From Actinotalea sp. (GTDB lineage Bacteria; Actinomycetota; Actinomycetes; Actinomycetales; Cellulomonadaceae), in assembly GCA_014360395.1 (NCBI GenBank), contig JACIXM010000389.1, positions 1-8,731 of the forward strand: DNA of 8,731 nucleotides, in the 5' to 3' direction. Each line of letters starts with the position of its first letter. Within the stretch, counting starts at the first letter, position 1. The position numbers and the translations under genes were made by a program. Below, one piece after another: positions 1 through 7,335 of this stretch. Under the pieces are notes generated by a model. It was not told the origin of the DNA and ran no database searches. It saw only the letters and a program-made list of their open reading frames with translations.

Positions 1-9
1 GACGACCCT

Positions 10-47
10 CGCAGGGCCCGACCGGCACCACCCGGTCGGGCCCTGCG
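10..47 (+). terminator. Strong hairpin, likely terminator of an upstream gene
   Basis: A perfect 16-bp inverted repeat (arms 10-25 and 32-47, core GCAGGGCCCGACCGG) encloses a 6-base loop, CACCAC. No T-run follows, which is common for actinobacterial intrinsic terminators. It lies upstream of the DUF456 gene, and the gene it would end is outside the window, so its orientation is inferred. A weaker 6-bp hairpin follows at 54-70. Confidence 0.6.
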
Positions 48-94
48 CCGTCCCGGGCCCGGCCGGCCCGCCCCCGCCCTGACCGAGGAGAGCC

Positions 95-583
95 ATGGAT
101 CTCGTGGAGGTGCTGGTCGGCGTCGGCGTGCTCGTGGGGCTCGTGGGCATCGTCGTGCCCGTGCTCCCCGGGTCGATCACCATCGGCGTGTCCGTGCTGC
201 TGTGGGCCCTGGACCGGGGTACGGCCGGCGCCTGGTGGACCTTCGCCGTCGTCGTCGTCCTCCTGGTCCTCGGCAACCTCGCGACCTACGTCATCACCGG
301 TCGCCGGGTCGCGGCGTCGGGCGTCCCTCGCCGCACCCTGGTCCTGGCCGGCCTGGCCGGGATCGTCGGCTTCTTCGTCATCCCGGTCCTGGGCCTGTTC
401 CTGTTCTTCGCGGGCGGCCTGTTCCTGGCCGAGTACGCCCGCCTGCGGGACGTCGCGGCGGCCCGCGGGTCCGCCCTGCTGTCCTTGAGGGCCACGGCCC
501 TCGGGCTCCTCGTCGAGCTCGCGCTCGCCCTGAGCGCCGCGGCGGTCTGGCTGGGCGCGGTCCTCGCCGGCGTCGGCGGCTGA
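95..583 (+). CDS. DUF456 domain-containing membrane protein
   Basis: This 162-residue, very hydrophobic protein is probably a four-helix inner-membrane protein of unknown function. Membrane stretches are visible at about residues 5-38, 48-68, 82-112 and 128-160. The N-terminal signature GLVGIVVPVLPG (residues 15-26) is typical of DUF456. A related copy, GIVGFFVIPVLGL (89-101), suggests an internal duplication. Length is normal for the family. The ATG is preceded by GAGGAG at 85-90 with 4 bases between, so the start is well supported. It follows a terminator hairpin and is probably transcribed separately from the gene to the left, although I see no clear promoter in the GC-rich leader. Its stop lies only 4 bases from the stop of the convergent DUF5671 gene. 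The biochemical role is not known. Confidence 0.85.
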   Translation: MDLVEVLVGVGVLVGLVGIVVPVLPGSITIGVSVLLWALDRGTAGAWWTFAVVVVLLVLGNLATYVITGRRVAASGVPRRTLVLAGLAGIVGFFVIPVLGLFLFFAGGLFLAEYARLRDVAAARGSALLSLRATALGLLVELALALSAAAVWLGAVLAGVGG

Positions 584-587
584 CCCG

Positions 588-2300
588 TCAGGGCCGCTGG
601 ATCGGGATGCTCTGGATCCCGTCGGCGCCGCCGATGACCGCCAGGGCCGGGTGCGTGTCGATCGACACCGCCGCGACCACCTCGTCCGTCACCCACGGCG
701 GCGCGGGGTCATCGGTCCTGACCCACAGCCGCACGTCCCCGCGCGTGGCCTTGCGGACCGCCGCCACGACGCCGTCGTCGGGCGCGCCGATGAGCAGGAC
801 GTACCGCGGGCCGTGACGCTCGGCCCCCACCCGCGGCGCCGCGGCCCGGTCCTCCCGGTACACCCGCCAGTGGTAGCCCGAGACGGCGGCGGTCGCGACG
901 AGGATGCCGAGCGGGACCCGCATCTCGTACCAGGTCCGTGCGTCGACGCCGCCCTCGAGGGCACCGCGGATGGCCATGTAGCTCGCGACGAGCACGGTCA
1001 CCACGGCCGCGACGGCACCGACGCCGAACAGCACCAGCAGGTACGTGCGACGGACCGGCGAGGCGATCTCGCTCGCGACGGCACGTGCGGTCTCCCGACG
1101 GATCCGGCGCCAGAACATCCACCACAGCGGCCCCCCGACGACCAGCAGCGTCGTGGCGGCGAGCAGCGAGTTCGCGACCGAGGCACCGCGCTGGACGACC
1201 GCGGCGGGCAGGAGCGCCTCGATCGCCGCCACGACGAGCACCGCCAGGCCGGCGGCAGCCGCGACGAGGGAGATGCCGGCCATGAGGTAGTCGTGCAGCC
1301 GGACCACGTCGTTGCGGGTCGCGGGAGCCGAGGCCCGCAGGACCTGCCGGTGGTACCACCAGCTCGCCAGGCCGACGACGGCGGCACCGACCGCCGCGGG
1401 AGTGCCGGCGAAGTGGCGCGGCCACGCCCCGTACCCGGGGTCACCCAGGACCCACACGAGCACCGCGTACAGCGCGAGGCTCGACCCGACGACGGCCGTG
1501 ACGAGCGAGGCGCCGACCCCGACCGGCAGGACGTAGGTCAGCCAGAGGAGGTCCGGCGGGCCCGCACGGTAGTGCAGCAGCCAGTACCACACCCACACGA
1601 GAGCGCCGACGACGGCGAGGGCGACGGGACCGCCGTCCGCGGCGCTCACGAAGGCGGGCGCCGCCCGCTCCACGACCAGGACCCGCCCGGCGTCGGCGAG
1701 GACGCTCGCCAGACCCACGAGGAGGGTGACGAGCCCGATGAGGGAGCCGACCGCCAGGTGCCCGCGCGCCAGACCCGCCGGAACCGTCCGTCCCAGCAGC
1801 GCAGCGTGCACCGCCCAGATGCCGCCCCAGACCAGGAACGCGACACCAGCGTCCGGCGCCCACCGGCCGGTGACGGCCGGGGACACGACCCCGTGGAGGT
1901 CGGCCATCGCCATGACCAGCGCGGTCAGTCCCGCCACGGTCAGGTAGACCGCCCATCCCGGGGCGTCGCGCTCGGCGGGGTCCCGCCGGTGCAGGACGCG
2001 GGTCCACAGGACGACACCGGCGAGCATGGGCATGCCCACGACCGTGAACGTCAGGGATCGGGCGAGGTCGGTGTCGTCACCGAAGACCGTCGGCGGCGAC
2101 TCCACCAGCCGCACCAGCAGCCCCGTCACGCCGATCGCCACCACGAGGAGGAGTCCGTACAGTAGCGCGTACTGGAAGAACCGGCGGACGCTGCGACCGT
2201 CGACCGCGCCCGCATGCGGCCGGGTCAGCCGCCGCACCAGCAGCACCAGGAGCACGACCGGAGCCGCCGTCACGAGGATCCCCAGCACCACACCGATCAT
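588..2300 (-). CDS. DUF5671 domain-containing multi-pass membrane protein
   Basis: The product is a 570-residue integral membrane protein of unknown function, assigned to DUF5671 from its FFQYALLYGLLLVVAIG-type segment (residues 41-57). After an N-terminal helix (3-22) there are about six degenerate units. Each opens with a hydrophobic helix (near 39, 115, 179, 250, 333 and 416) and closes with a Trp/His/Arg-rich end: WTRVLHRRD at 99-107, WAVHAALLGR at 162-171, WYWLLHYRAG at 238-247, WWYHRQVLRA at 314-323, WWMFWRRIRRE at 393-403 and YHWRVYRED at 476-484. That implies about 13 membrane helices. A soluble tail (about 485-570) ends the protein. I chose the ATG at 2300, five bases after the upstream stop, with GGTGAG just ahead. 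A GTG at 2336 in frame would add 12 residues, overlap the upstream gene and lacks a ribosome site. The tight spacing indicates coupling with the NTF2-like gene. Confidence 0.75.
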   Translation of the reverse strand: MIGVVLGILVTAAPVVLLVLLVRRLTRPHAGAVDGRSVRRFFQYALLYGLLLVVAIGVTGLLVRLVESPPTVFGDDTDLARSLTFTVVGMPMLAGVVLWTRVLHRRDPAERDAPGWAVYLTVAGLTALVMAMADLHGVVSPAVTGRWAPDAGVAFLVWGGIWAVHAALLGRTVPAGLARGHLAVGSLIGLVTLLVGLASVLADAGRVLVVERAAPAFVSAADGGPVALAVVGALVWVWYWLLHYRAGPPDLLWLTYVLPVGVGASLVTAVVGSSLALYAVLVWVLGDPGYGAWPRHFAGTPAAVGAAVVGLASWWYHRQVLRASAPATRNDVVRLHDYLMAGISLVAAAAGLAVLVVAAIEALLPAAVVQRGASVANSLLAATTLLVVGGPLWWMFWRRIRRETARAVASEIASPVRRTYLLVLFGVGAVAAVVTVLVASYMAIRGALEGGVDARTWYEMRVPLGILVATAAVSGYHWRVYREDRAAAPRVGAERHGPRYVLLIGAPDDGVVAAVRKATRGDVRLWVRTDDPAPPWVTDEVVAAVSIDTHPALAVIGGADGIQSIPIQRP

Positions 2301-2305
2301 CGGTC

Positions 2306-2737
2306 TCACCACCCGCCGCAGTCGTAGTAGGGCCACGAGGACGGTCGGACCAGCCAGGTGGCGCCGTCACGCGTGAGGCCGACGACCTCCTCGTGGCTCC
2401 ACCCGCCACCCAGCAGATCTCCTGCCTCGGTGACCTCGATGCGGACCGTGGCGGAGCTCTCCCGCACGGTGGAGTCCACCAGGACGATCCGCGCCGACTC
2501 CGGGACCCACGCCCGCGCGAGGTCCTCGAGCGTGCAGCTCTCGTCCGAGAGCATCGCCAGGACCTTCTCGTCGTCCCGGTCCAGCGCCGCGCCGAGGAAC
2601 TCCTGGACCACCGCCTCCGGGGTCCCCGGGGCGAACACCTCCGGGGTACGGCGGGACGCGACCCACGCGATCACCCCGCCGAGCAGCACCACGGCGACCA
2701 CGATCCCCACGAGGACCCGGTCTGCGGTCCTGGTCAT
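2306..2737 (-). CDS. Membrane-anchored NTF2-like hypothetical protein
   Basis: This 143-residue protein has a short basic N-terminus, one membrane helix (about residues 8-28) and an exported-looking domain (38-137). The domain opens with TPEAVVQEFLGAALDRDDEKVLAMLS, written here as two parts: TPEAVVQEFL at 39-48 and DRDDEKVLAMLS at 53-64. Such a helix pair followed by beta strands (RIVLVDS, TVRIEVTEA, TWLVRPSSW) resembles the SnoaL/DUF4878 part of the NTF2-like superfamily. This assignment is by pattern only. Two cysteines, C68 and C140, could form a disulfide outside the membrane. There is no lipobox. A modest GGGCGGA lies about 9 bases before the ATG. The gene ends five bases before the DUF5671 start, so the two are probably co-translated and may act together at the envelope. 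No specific function can be named. Confidence 0.7.
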   Translation of the reverse strand: MTRTADRVLVGIVVAVVLLGGVIAWVASRRTPEVFAPGTPEAVVQEFLGAALDRDDEKVLAMLSDESCTLEDLARAWVPESARIVLVDSTVRESSATVRIEVTEAGDLLGGGWSHEEVVGLTRDGATWLVRPSSWPYYDCGGW

Positions 2738-2835
2738 GATCCAGCGTCCGCCCAGGTGGCAGCGTCGGTCCAGGGGCGAAGGTCCCCGCAGCGATCACCC
2801 GGCGCCGGGCAGCGGGCGTGCCGAGGCGGGGGTGG

Positions 2836-3060
2836 TCAGCGCTCGGTGAGCGCGCCGTCGCGCGCCGGGACCTCCTGGGGCCGGCGCGCGGCGCTGCGTC
2901 GGTCCAGCAGCACCGCCACCGTGGCGCCGACGACGCCGACCGCCACGACGACCAGCAGCGCGACGTCCACGCGCCCCTCGCGGACCCCCAGGGCGCCGAC
3001 GCCGACGGCACCGGCGACCGCGAGGGCCAGGAGCGTCCACCCCGTCGCGCGACGTGACAC
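2836..3060 (-). CDS. Small two-helix membrane protein downstream of rpoD
   Basis: A GTG at 3060, seven bases after the sigma factor stop, opens a 74-residue frame starting MSRRATGWTLLALAVAG and ending DGALTER. It has two hydrophobic segments (about residues 8-26 and 32-52) joined by a short charged turn, REGRVD, and a charged C-terminal tail. This is the profile of a small two-pass membrane protein. The same frame stays open upstream inside rpoD, but that part translates to Ser/Arg-rich shadow sequence, so the true gene should begin at the GTG. The ribosome site is weak (GGACTGAG), and translation may depend on coupling to rpoD. I recognise no family. The sharp change from shadow-like to membrane-like composition exactly at the GTG is the main evidence that it is real. 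Confidence 0.65.
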   Translation of the reverse strand: MSRRATGWTLLALAVAGAVGVGALGVREGRVDVALLVVVAVGVVGATVAVLLDRRSAARRPQEVPARDGALTER

Positions 3061-3067
3061 GGGTGTC

Positions 3068-4651
<1,584 letters not shown>

Positions 4652-4658
4652 GTGAGAA

Positions 4659-4664
4659 CCTTTC
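4659..4664 (-). promoter_or_regulatory. Ribosome binding site deciding the rpoD TTG start
   Basis: On the minus strand GAAAGG is complementary to the 16S rRNA tail and stands seven bases before the TTG at 4651. No comparable site precedes the GTG at 4705. It is the main translational evidence for the 527-residue form. Confidence 0.6.
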
Positions 4665-4707
4665 GGCGCACGAGGGCTCGGGGAGGAAGGTCCGGAGTCG
4701 AGCACTC

Positions 4708-4713
4708 ATTGTA
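4708..4713 (-). promoter_or_regulatory. Probable -10 box of the rpoD promoter
   Basis: The minus strand reads TACAAT, a 5 of 6 match to TATAAT and one of few AT-rich hexamers in this GC-rich stretch. Transcription would start near 4701, giving a 50-base leader before the TTG at 4651. No convincing -35 hexamer is found at 16-19 bases upstream, so an activator or another upstream contact may be needed. Placement between the stress protein terminator and the sigma gene fits. Confidence 0.55.
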
Positions 4714-4749
4714 ACGTCCGAGGCCCTCGTGGGCGTGCGTCGACCGCCC

Positions 4750-4772
4750 GCGTCGCCGCACCTGCGGGACGC
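4750..4772 (-). terminator. Hairpin behind the universal stress protein gene
   Basis: GCGTC plus CCGC (4750-4759, one bulged G at 4755) pairs with GCGG plus GACGC (4764-4772), giving 9 base pairs and a 4-base loop. It begins seven bases after the stop of the stress protein gene and lies upstream of the rpoD -10 box. No U-tract follows. It probably separates the two transcription units. Confidence 0.5.
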
Positions 4773-4779
4773 CGTCGGG

Positions 4780-5178
4780 TCAGGCCGGACCCGGCTTCAC
4801 CGCGAGGACGGGGCACGGGGCGTCGAGCAGGATGCGCTGGGCGTTGGAGCCCAGGATGAGCTTGCCGACCGGGCTCCGTCGTCGCAGGCCGATGACGATG
4901 AGCTCGGCGCCCTCCTCGACAGCGGCCCCGATGATGTCGTCGGCGACGTCCCGGCCCCGCGCCGTCTGGCGCACGTCGAACGGCACCCCGGCGTCGGCCA
5001 GCCGTGCCCGGACGTCGGCGACCTGCTGCTCGAGGTCGGTCGGCTCCGAGCCGAAGCGCTGCCCGCGGTCGGACAGGATCACCACGAGCGGGACGCCGCG
5101 GCGCTGCGCCTCCGTCAGGGCGGATTCCAACGCGGACGCGCCCTCGGGTGTGGCGACGTAGCCGACCACGACACTCAT
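4780..5178 (-). CDS. Universal stress protein (UspA family, single domain)
   Basis: This 132-residue protein is a single-domain universal stress protein, a cytoplasmic alpha/beta nucleotide-binding fold linked to stress survival. It shows the opening strand MSVVVGYVATPEG, the central GRDVADDIIGAAVEEGAELIV segment (given as GRDVADDIIGAA at 75-86 and EEGAELIVIG at 88-97), and the C-terminal GKLILGSNAQRILLDAPCPV (105-124). In the usual ATP motif G-x2-G-x9-G-S/T, G97, G110 and S111 are present but the second glycine is R100 (GLRR), so ATP binding cannot be assumed. The ATG has an excellent GGAGGAGGA ribosome site at 5190-5182. An 82-base gap separates it from the upstream DUF4192 gene, and a hairpin follows its stop, so it may be transcribed alone. 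Length is typical of the family. Confidence 0.9.
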   Translation of the reverse strand: MSVVVGYVATPEGASALESALTEAQRRGVPLVVILSDRGQRFGSEPTDLEQQVADVRARLADAGVPFDVRQTARGRDVADDIIGAAVEEGAELIVIGLRRRSPVGKLILGSNAQRILLDAPCPVLAVKPGPA

Positions 5179-5181
5179 CGG

Positions 5182-5190
5182 TCCTCCTCC
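5182..5190 (-). promoter_or_regulatory. Strong ribosome binding site of the stress protein
   Basis: The minus strand reads GGAGGAGGA, ending three bases before the ATG at 5178. It is the strongest Shine-Dalgarno match in the window and fixes the 132-residue start, even though the frame is open further upstream across the DUF4192 gene. Confidence 0.7.
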
Positions 5191-5213
5191 ACGGCGGCTG
5201 CAGCGACGTGGCG

Positions 5214-5240
5214 ACGCTACCGGATCCGCCGGTCCTCGGT
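5214..5240 (-). promoter_or_regulatory. Tentative promoter of the universal stress protein gene
   Basis: Within the 82-base gap the minus strand holds TAGCGT (5219-5214), a TANNNT -10 element. About 18 bases upstream is GGGACC, which shares the GAC core of TTGACA. This would give a short leader containing the GGAGGAGGA site. The match is modest and could be chance. Confidence 0.3.
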
Positions 5241-5260
5241 CCCACCGATGGTCCCGGGCC

Positions 5261-6421
5261 TCAGTGCCGGGACGGTGCGAGCCAGCCCGGCGGCATGCCG
5301 TGGGTGAGCGCCTCCTCCACGAGGACGGCCAGCCGGTAGGACGGGTCCAGCTCCAGCGCCCGTTCGAGCAGGACGCCGGCCCGGGCACCGTCTCCCCGCC
5401 ACCACGCCAGGAGGGCCAGGAGCGTCGGCGGCGCCGGGTGGTCCGACACATGGGAGCCCACGCCTCGCAGGAGTCGCTCCGCCGCGAGCACGACCGCCTC
5501 CTCGGGCGGGACACCGCACGCCGGGTCGACGACCCGCTGGAGTGCCGCCCCGACCTCCTCGCCGACGTCCCCGGCCACGAGACGGTCGGGGACGCGTCCG
5601 GTGCCGGGGATGAGCAGCAGCAGGACGGCGTCCCGGACCAGGACGTCCTCCAGTGCCGCTCGCAGTCGCCCGAGGACCGGCGAAGCGGGCAGGAAGGCCC
5701 GGGCCGAGACGCCGTCGTCGACCCGGGTACCGTCGTCGTCGACGACGTCGCGTGCTGCCGCGGCGAGGCGGTCGAGGGCCTCCCGCCACAGGTCGAGGGA
5801 GGCCTGGCGCCAGCGGTGGAGGTCGCGGGGGTCCTCGCACGCCGCACGACGGGCGGACCACCGGGCGGCCGCGCGGCGCGCGGACCGGCGGTCGCGCGCG
5901 CAGGCACGGCCGATGTCACCCAGGTCCTCCCGCCGCGGCGCCACCGACGCCCCGCGCAGCACCATCTCCGCGCTGACCGCGGCGGCGTCGAGGTCGTCCA
6001 GCGGCCGTCCTCCCGGGGGGCAGCACAGGGCGTCCGCGCACCCCAGGCCGTGCCAGCCGGTCTCGCCGACCACCCAGGTCGAGGGCTCACCGAGGAAGTG
6101 GGCCGCCGCCTCGGCCAGGTGCGCGTGCGCGGCGGTCGCCACCGCCGCGTCGACGCCCCGGACGTCGAGCGCGGTGTAGAGGACGAGCACGACCGCCCCG
6201 GCACCGTCGCGCACGAGGTGCTGCACGAGGGAACGCGCCAGCACCGGACCGTGCTCGGGGTCCGACAGGACGTCGAGGTCCACGCGGGCCACGAGACCCA
6301 CCCGGGAACGATGGGACCGGACGCTGACGACGACGGCGCTCTCGCGGGGGCGGAAGCCCAGCTGGAACGGGATGAGGGCCAGGAGCTCCCGCGGCTCACG
6401 GGTGCGGATCGTGGTGGTCAT
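5261..6421 (-). CDS. DUF4192 domain-containing protein
   Basis: The 386-residue product is a soluble, uncharacterised actinobacterial protein of the DUF4192 family. Family hallmarks seen are IPFQLGFRPRESAVVVSVR (residues 17-35), the strand VARVDLDVL, the segment WVVGETGWHG (116-125) and the cysteine motif CADALCCPPGGRPLDDL (128-144). The C-terminal LLALLAWWRGDGARAGVLL then ERALELDPSYRLAVL (about 334-367) looks like one TPR-like helical hairpin. No signal peptide or membrane segment is present. Length is near the family norm. The ATG at 6421 follows only a weak GGA-type ribosome site. It is divergent from the lipoprotein gene across a 237-base region, and the stress protein gene lies 82 bases downstream on the same strand. 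The biochemical role of DUF4192 is unknown. Confidence 0.85.
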   Translation of the reverse strand: MTTTIRTREPRELLALIPFQLGFRPRESAVVVSVRSHRSRVGLVARVDLDVLSDPEHGPVLARSLVQHLVRDGAGAVVLVLYTALDVRGVDAAVATAAHAHLAEAAAHFLGEPSTWVVGETGWHGLGCADALCCPPGGRPLDDLDAAAVSAEMVLRGASVAPRREDLGDIGRACARDRRSARRAAARWSARRAACEDPRDLHRWRQASLDLWREALDRLAAAARDVVDDDGTRVDDGVSARAFLPASPVLGRLRAALEDVLVRDAVLLLLIPGTGRVPDRLVAGDVGEEVGAALQRVVDPACGVPPEEAVVLAAERLLRGVGSHVSDHPAPPTLLALLAWWRGDGARAGVLLERALELDPSYRLAVLVEEALTHGMPPGWLAPSRH

Positions 6422-6605
6422 GGGGTGATCCGACTACGGCGGACGGGCGACCGGGCGGGCGGGTCACCTGCCCTGTGGATCGGACGGCCCGGCGCAACGC
6501 TGTGGACACGTCAAACCCGTGCCCTCCCGCGCGGCGCACGGGTCGATCCGGGAGGAACCCGCCGCCCTGGCCGCCCCGACCGTTCCGGACGGTCGCGGAC
6601 CTGAA

Positions 6606-6617
6606 TCACCCGGGTGA
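6606..6617. promoter_or_regulatory. Perfect 12-bp palindrome, candidate operator
   Basis: TCACCCGGGTGA is exactly self-complementary and lies 42-53 bases upstream of the lipoprotein start, just behind its expected -35 position. That is where activators often bind. A 12-bp palindrome is expected about twice by chance in a window this size, so function is only suggested. Confidence 0.3.
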
Positions 6618-6646
6618 GGGCCTCGGAACATCCGGGCCTTTCGGGC

Positions 6647-6652
6647 TACCGT
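6647..6652 (+). promoter_or_regulatory. -10 box of a leaderless lipoprotein promoter
   Basis: TACCGT fits the TANNNT pattern and ends six bases before the ATG at 6659, so transcription would begin at the start codon itself. There is no Shine-Dalgarno sequence here, which fits a leaderless mRNA. The -35 region is unclear (GGAACA at 6625-6630, 16-base spacer). Confidence 0.5.
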
Positions 6653-6658
6653 TCGTCC

Positions 6659-7273
6659 ATGGAGGCCACGGTCGGCGCCGACGTGCGGGCGCGACGACGG
6701 GTCGCCGCACGTGCGGCCCTCCTCGCCGCCCTGCTCGTGGGGCCGCTCCTGGGCGGCTGCGCCCCGGCACCGCAGCCGGGACCGACGCTCGCAGACCGGC
6801 CCGGCGCGGTGGCGGAGCCCGGGACAGAGACGGGACGGCAGGAGGCGCCCCTGCCCGAGCCGTCCGCCGGCACCGCCGCCAGGACCAGCGAGTCCCGCGC
6901 GGTGACGCCCGAGCGCACCGGCTCCCGCGTCGGCGCCCTGGCTGAGGCGTTCCCGCTGGACCTCCTGCCGGTCCCCGACGACGCCGCCCTGCTCGTCAGC
7001 TCCGCGGCACCGGTCGGGGCGTCGGCCGACGTCCACGAGGTGTCCCTCACCCTGCGCTCGGCCCTGTCGGTCGGGGACCTGGTGGACCTGTACCGGGACG
7101 CCCTCACCACGGCCGGCTTCACCGAGGCCACGCCGGCCGGGACGGGGCCGACGGCGGACGCGACCTTCTCGCGCTCGGGAGGCGACGAGCTGGTCACCAT
7201 CGGCGTGGTCGACCTCGACGACGTGCGGACCCTCACGCTCGGGGGCCGCGTCCGGACCGGTGACGGCGGTTGA
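6659..7273 (+). CDS. Putative lipoprotein of unknown function
   Basis: The 204-residue product starts with a lipoprotein signal peptide: a basic part (RARRR, residues 10-14), a hydrophobic core (LLAALLVGPL, 21-30) and the lipobox LGGC with C34 as the predicted lipidated residue. A Pro/Ala/Glu-rich flexible stretch (35-90) leads to a compact domain (about 95-200). This contains FPLDLLPVPDDAALLVSS, a helix VGDLVDLYRDALTTAGF (138-154), the strand ATFSRSGGDELVTIGVV and a final LTLGGRV. I recognise no named family. The product is likely anchored to the outer face of the membrane. The ATG at 6659 is preferred over a GTG at 6614, because it gives a normal signal peptide and stands exactly where a leaderless transcript would begin. 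The synthase gene follows 62 bases later with its own promoter. Confidence 0.75.
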   Translation: MEATVGADVRARRRVAARAALLAALLVGPLLGGCAPAPQPGPTLADRPGAVAEPGTETGRQEAPLPEPSAGTAARTSESRAVTPERTGSRVGALAEAFPLDLLPVPDDAALLVSSAAPVGASADVHEVSLTLRSALSVGDLVDLYRDALTTAGFTEATPAGTGPTADATFSRSGGDELVTIGVVDLDDVRTLTLGGRVRTGDGG

Positions 7274-7274
7274 G

Positions 7275-7300
7275 CCCACCGGTACGCCGGACCGGGTGGG
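7275..7300 (+). terminator. Hairpin after the lipoprotein gene
   Basis: Immediately after the stop, CCCACCGGT (7275-7283) pairs with ACC and GGTGGG (7291-7293 and 7295-7300), with one bulged G at 7294 and a 7-base loop. This gives nine base pairs without a U-run. It could end the lipoprotein transcript just before the synthase promoter. Confidence 0.4.
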
Positions 7301-7323
7301 ACGGACCGCACCGCCGGGCGACC

Positions 7324-7329
7324 TAGGGT
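7324..7329 (+). promoter_or_regulatory. -10 box of a leaderless synthase promoter
   Basis: TAGGGT matches TANNNT and ends exactly six bases before the GTG at 7336, the same spacing as in the lipoprotein promoter. No ribosome site precedes the GTG. A weak -35, CGGACC at 7302-7307, lies 16 bases upstream and keeps the GAC core. Confidence 0.55.
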
Positions 7330-7335
7330 GACGGT

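Larger units (their letters stand above)
6422..6658. promoter_or_regulatory. Divergent intergenic region with several dyads
   Basis: This 237-base gap separates two divergent genes and must hold both promoters. Visible structure: two DnaA-box-like sites (6474-6482 and 6501-6509), ACCCGTGC/GCACGGGT (6515-6522 and 6536-6543), a 7-bp hairpin CGACCGT/ACGGTCG (6577-6583 and 6589-6595) and the palindrome TCACCCGGGTGA (6606-6617). A minus-strand TTGACG at 6514-6509 looks like a -35 box but has no matching -10. No RNA gene was recognised. Confidence 0.5.

Noticed and set aside
651..2165. A 504-codon plus-strand frame opposite the DUF5671 gene
   Set aside because: Its translation is Arg/Asp/His-rich with no domain-like pattern, whereas the opposite strand gives regular membrane helices.
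2798..2809. CCCGGCGCCGGG palindrome between the small gene and the NTF2-like gene
   Set aside because: It leaves only a short stem if folded, and GC-only palindromes are common at this base composition.
2839..2853. GCGCTC/GAGCGC hairpin at the end of the small membrane gene as a terminator
   Set aside because: Only six base pairs with a three-base loop, and it lies inside the coding sequence. It is weak beside the other hairpins here.
5179..6399. N-terminal extension of the stress protein frame across the DUF4192 gene, as a fusion protein
   Set aside because: The extension is Arg/Ser/Pro-rich shadow sequence, and a strong ribosome site stands directly before the internal ATG at 5178.
6509..6514. 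Minus-strand TTGACG as a -35 box for the DUF4192 gene
   Set aside because: No TANNNT-like -10 element lies 16-19 bases downstream. The surrounding sequence is GC-only.
6625..6653. GGAAC and GTT as an ECF sigma factor promoter for the lipoprotein
   Set aside because: The gap is about 21 bases, longer than the usual spacing for such promoters. The housekeeping-type TANNNT placement explains the start better.
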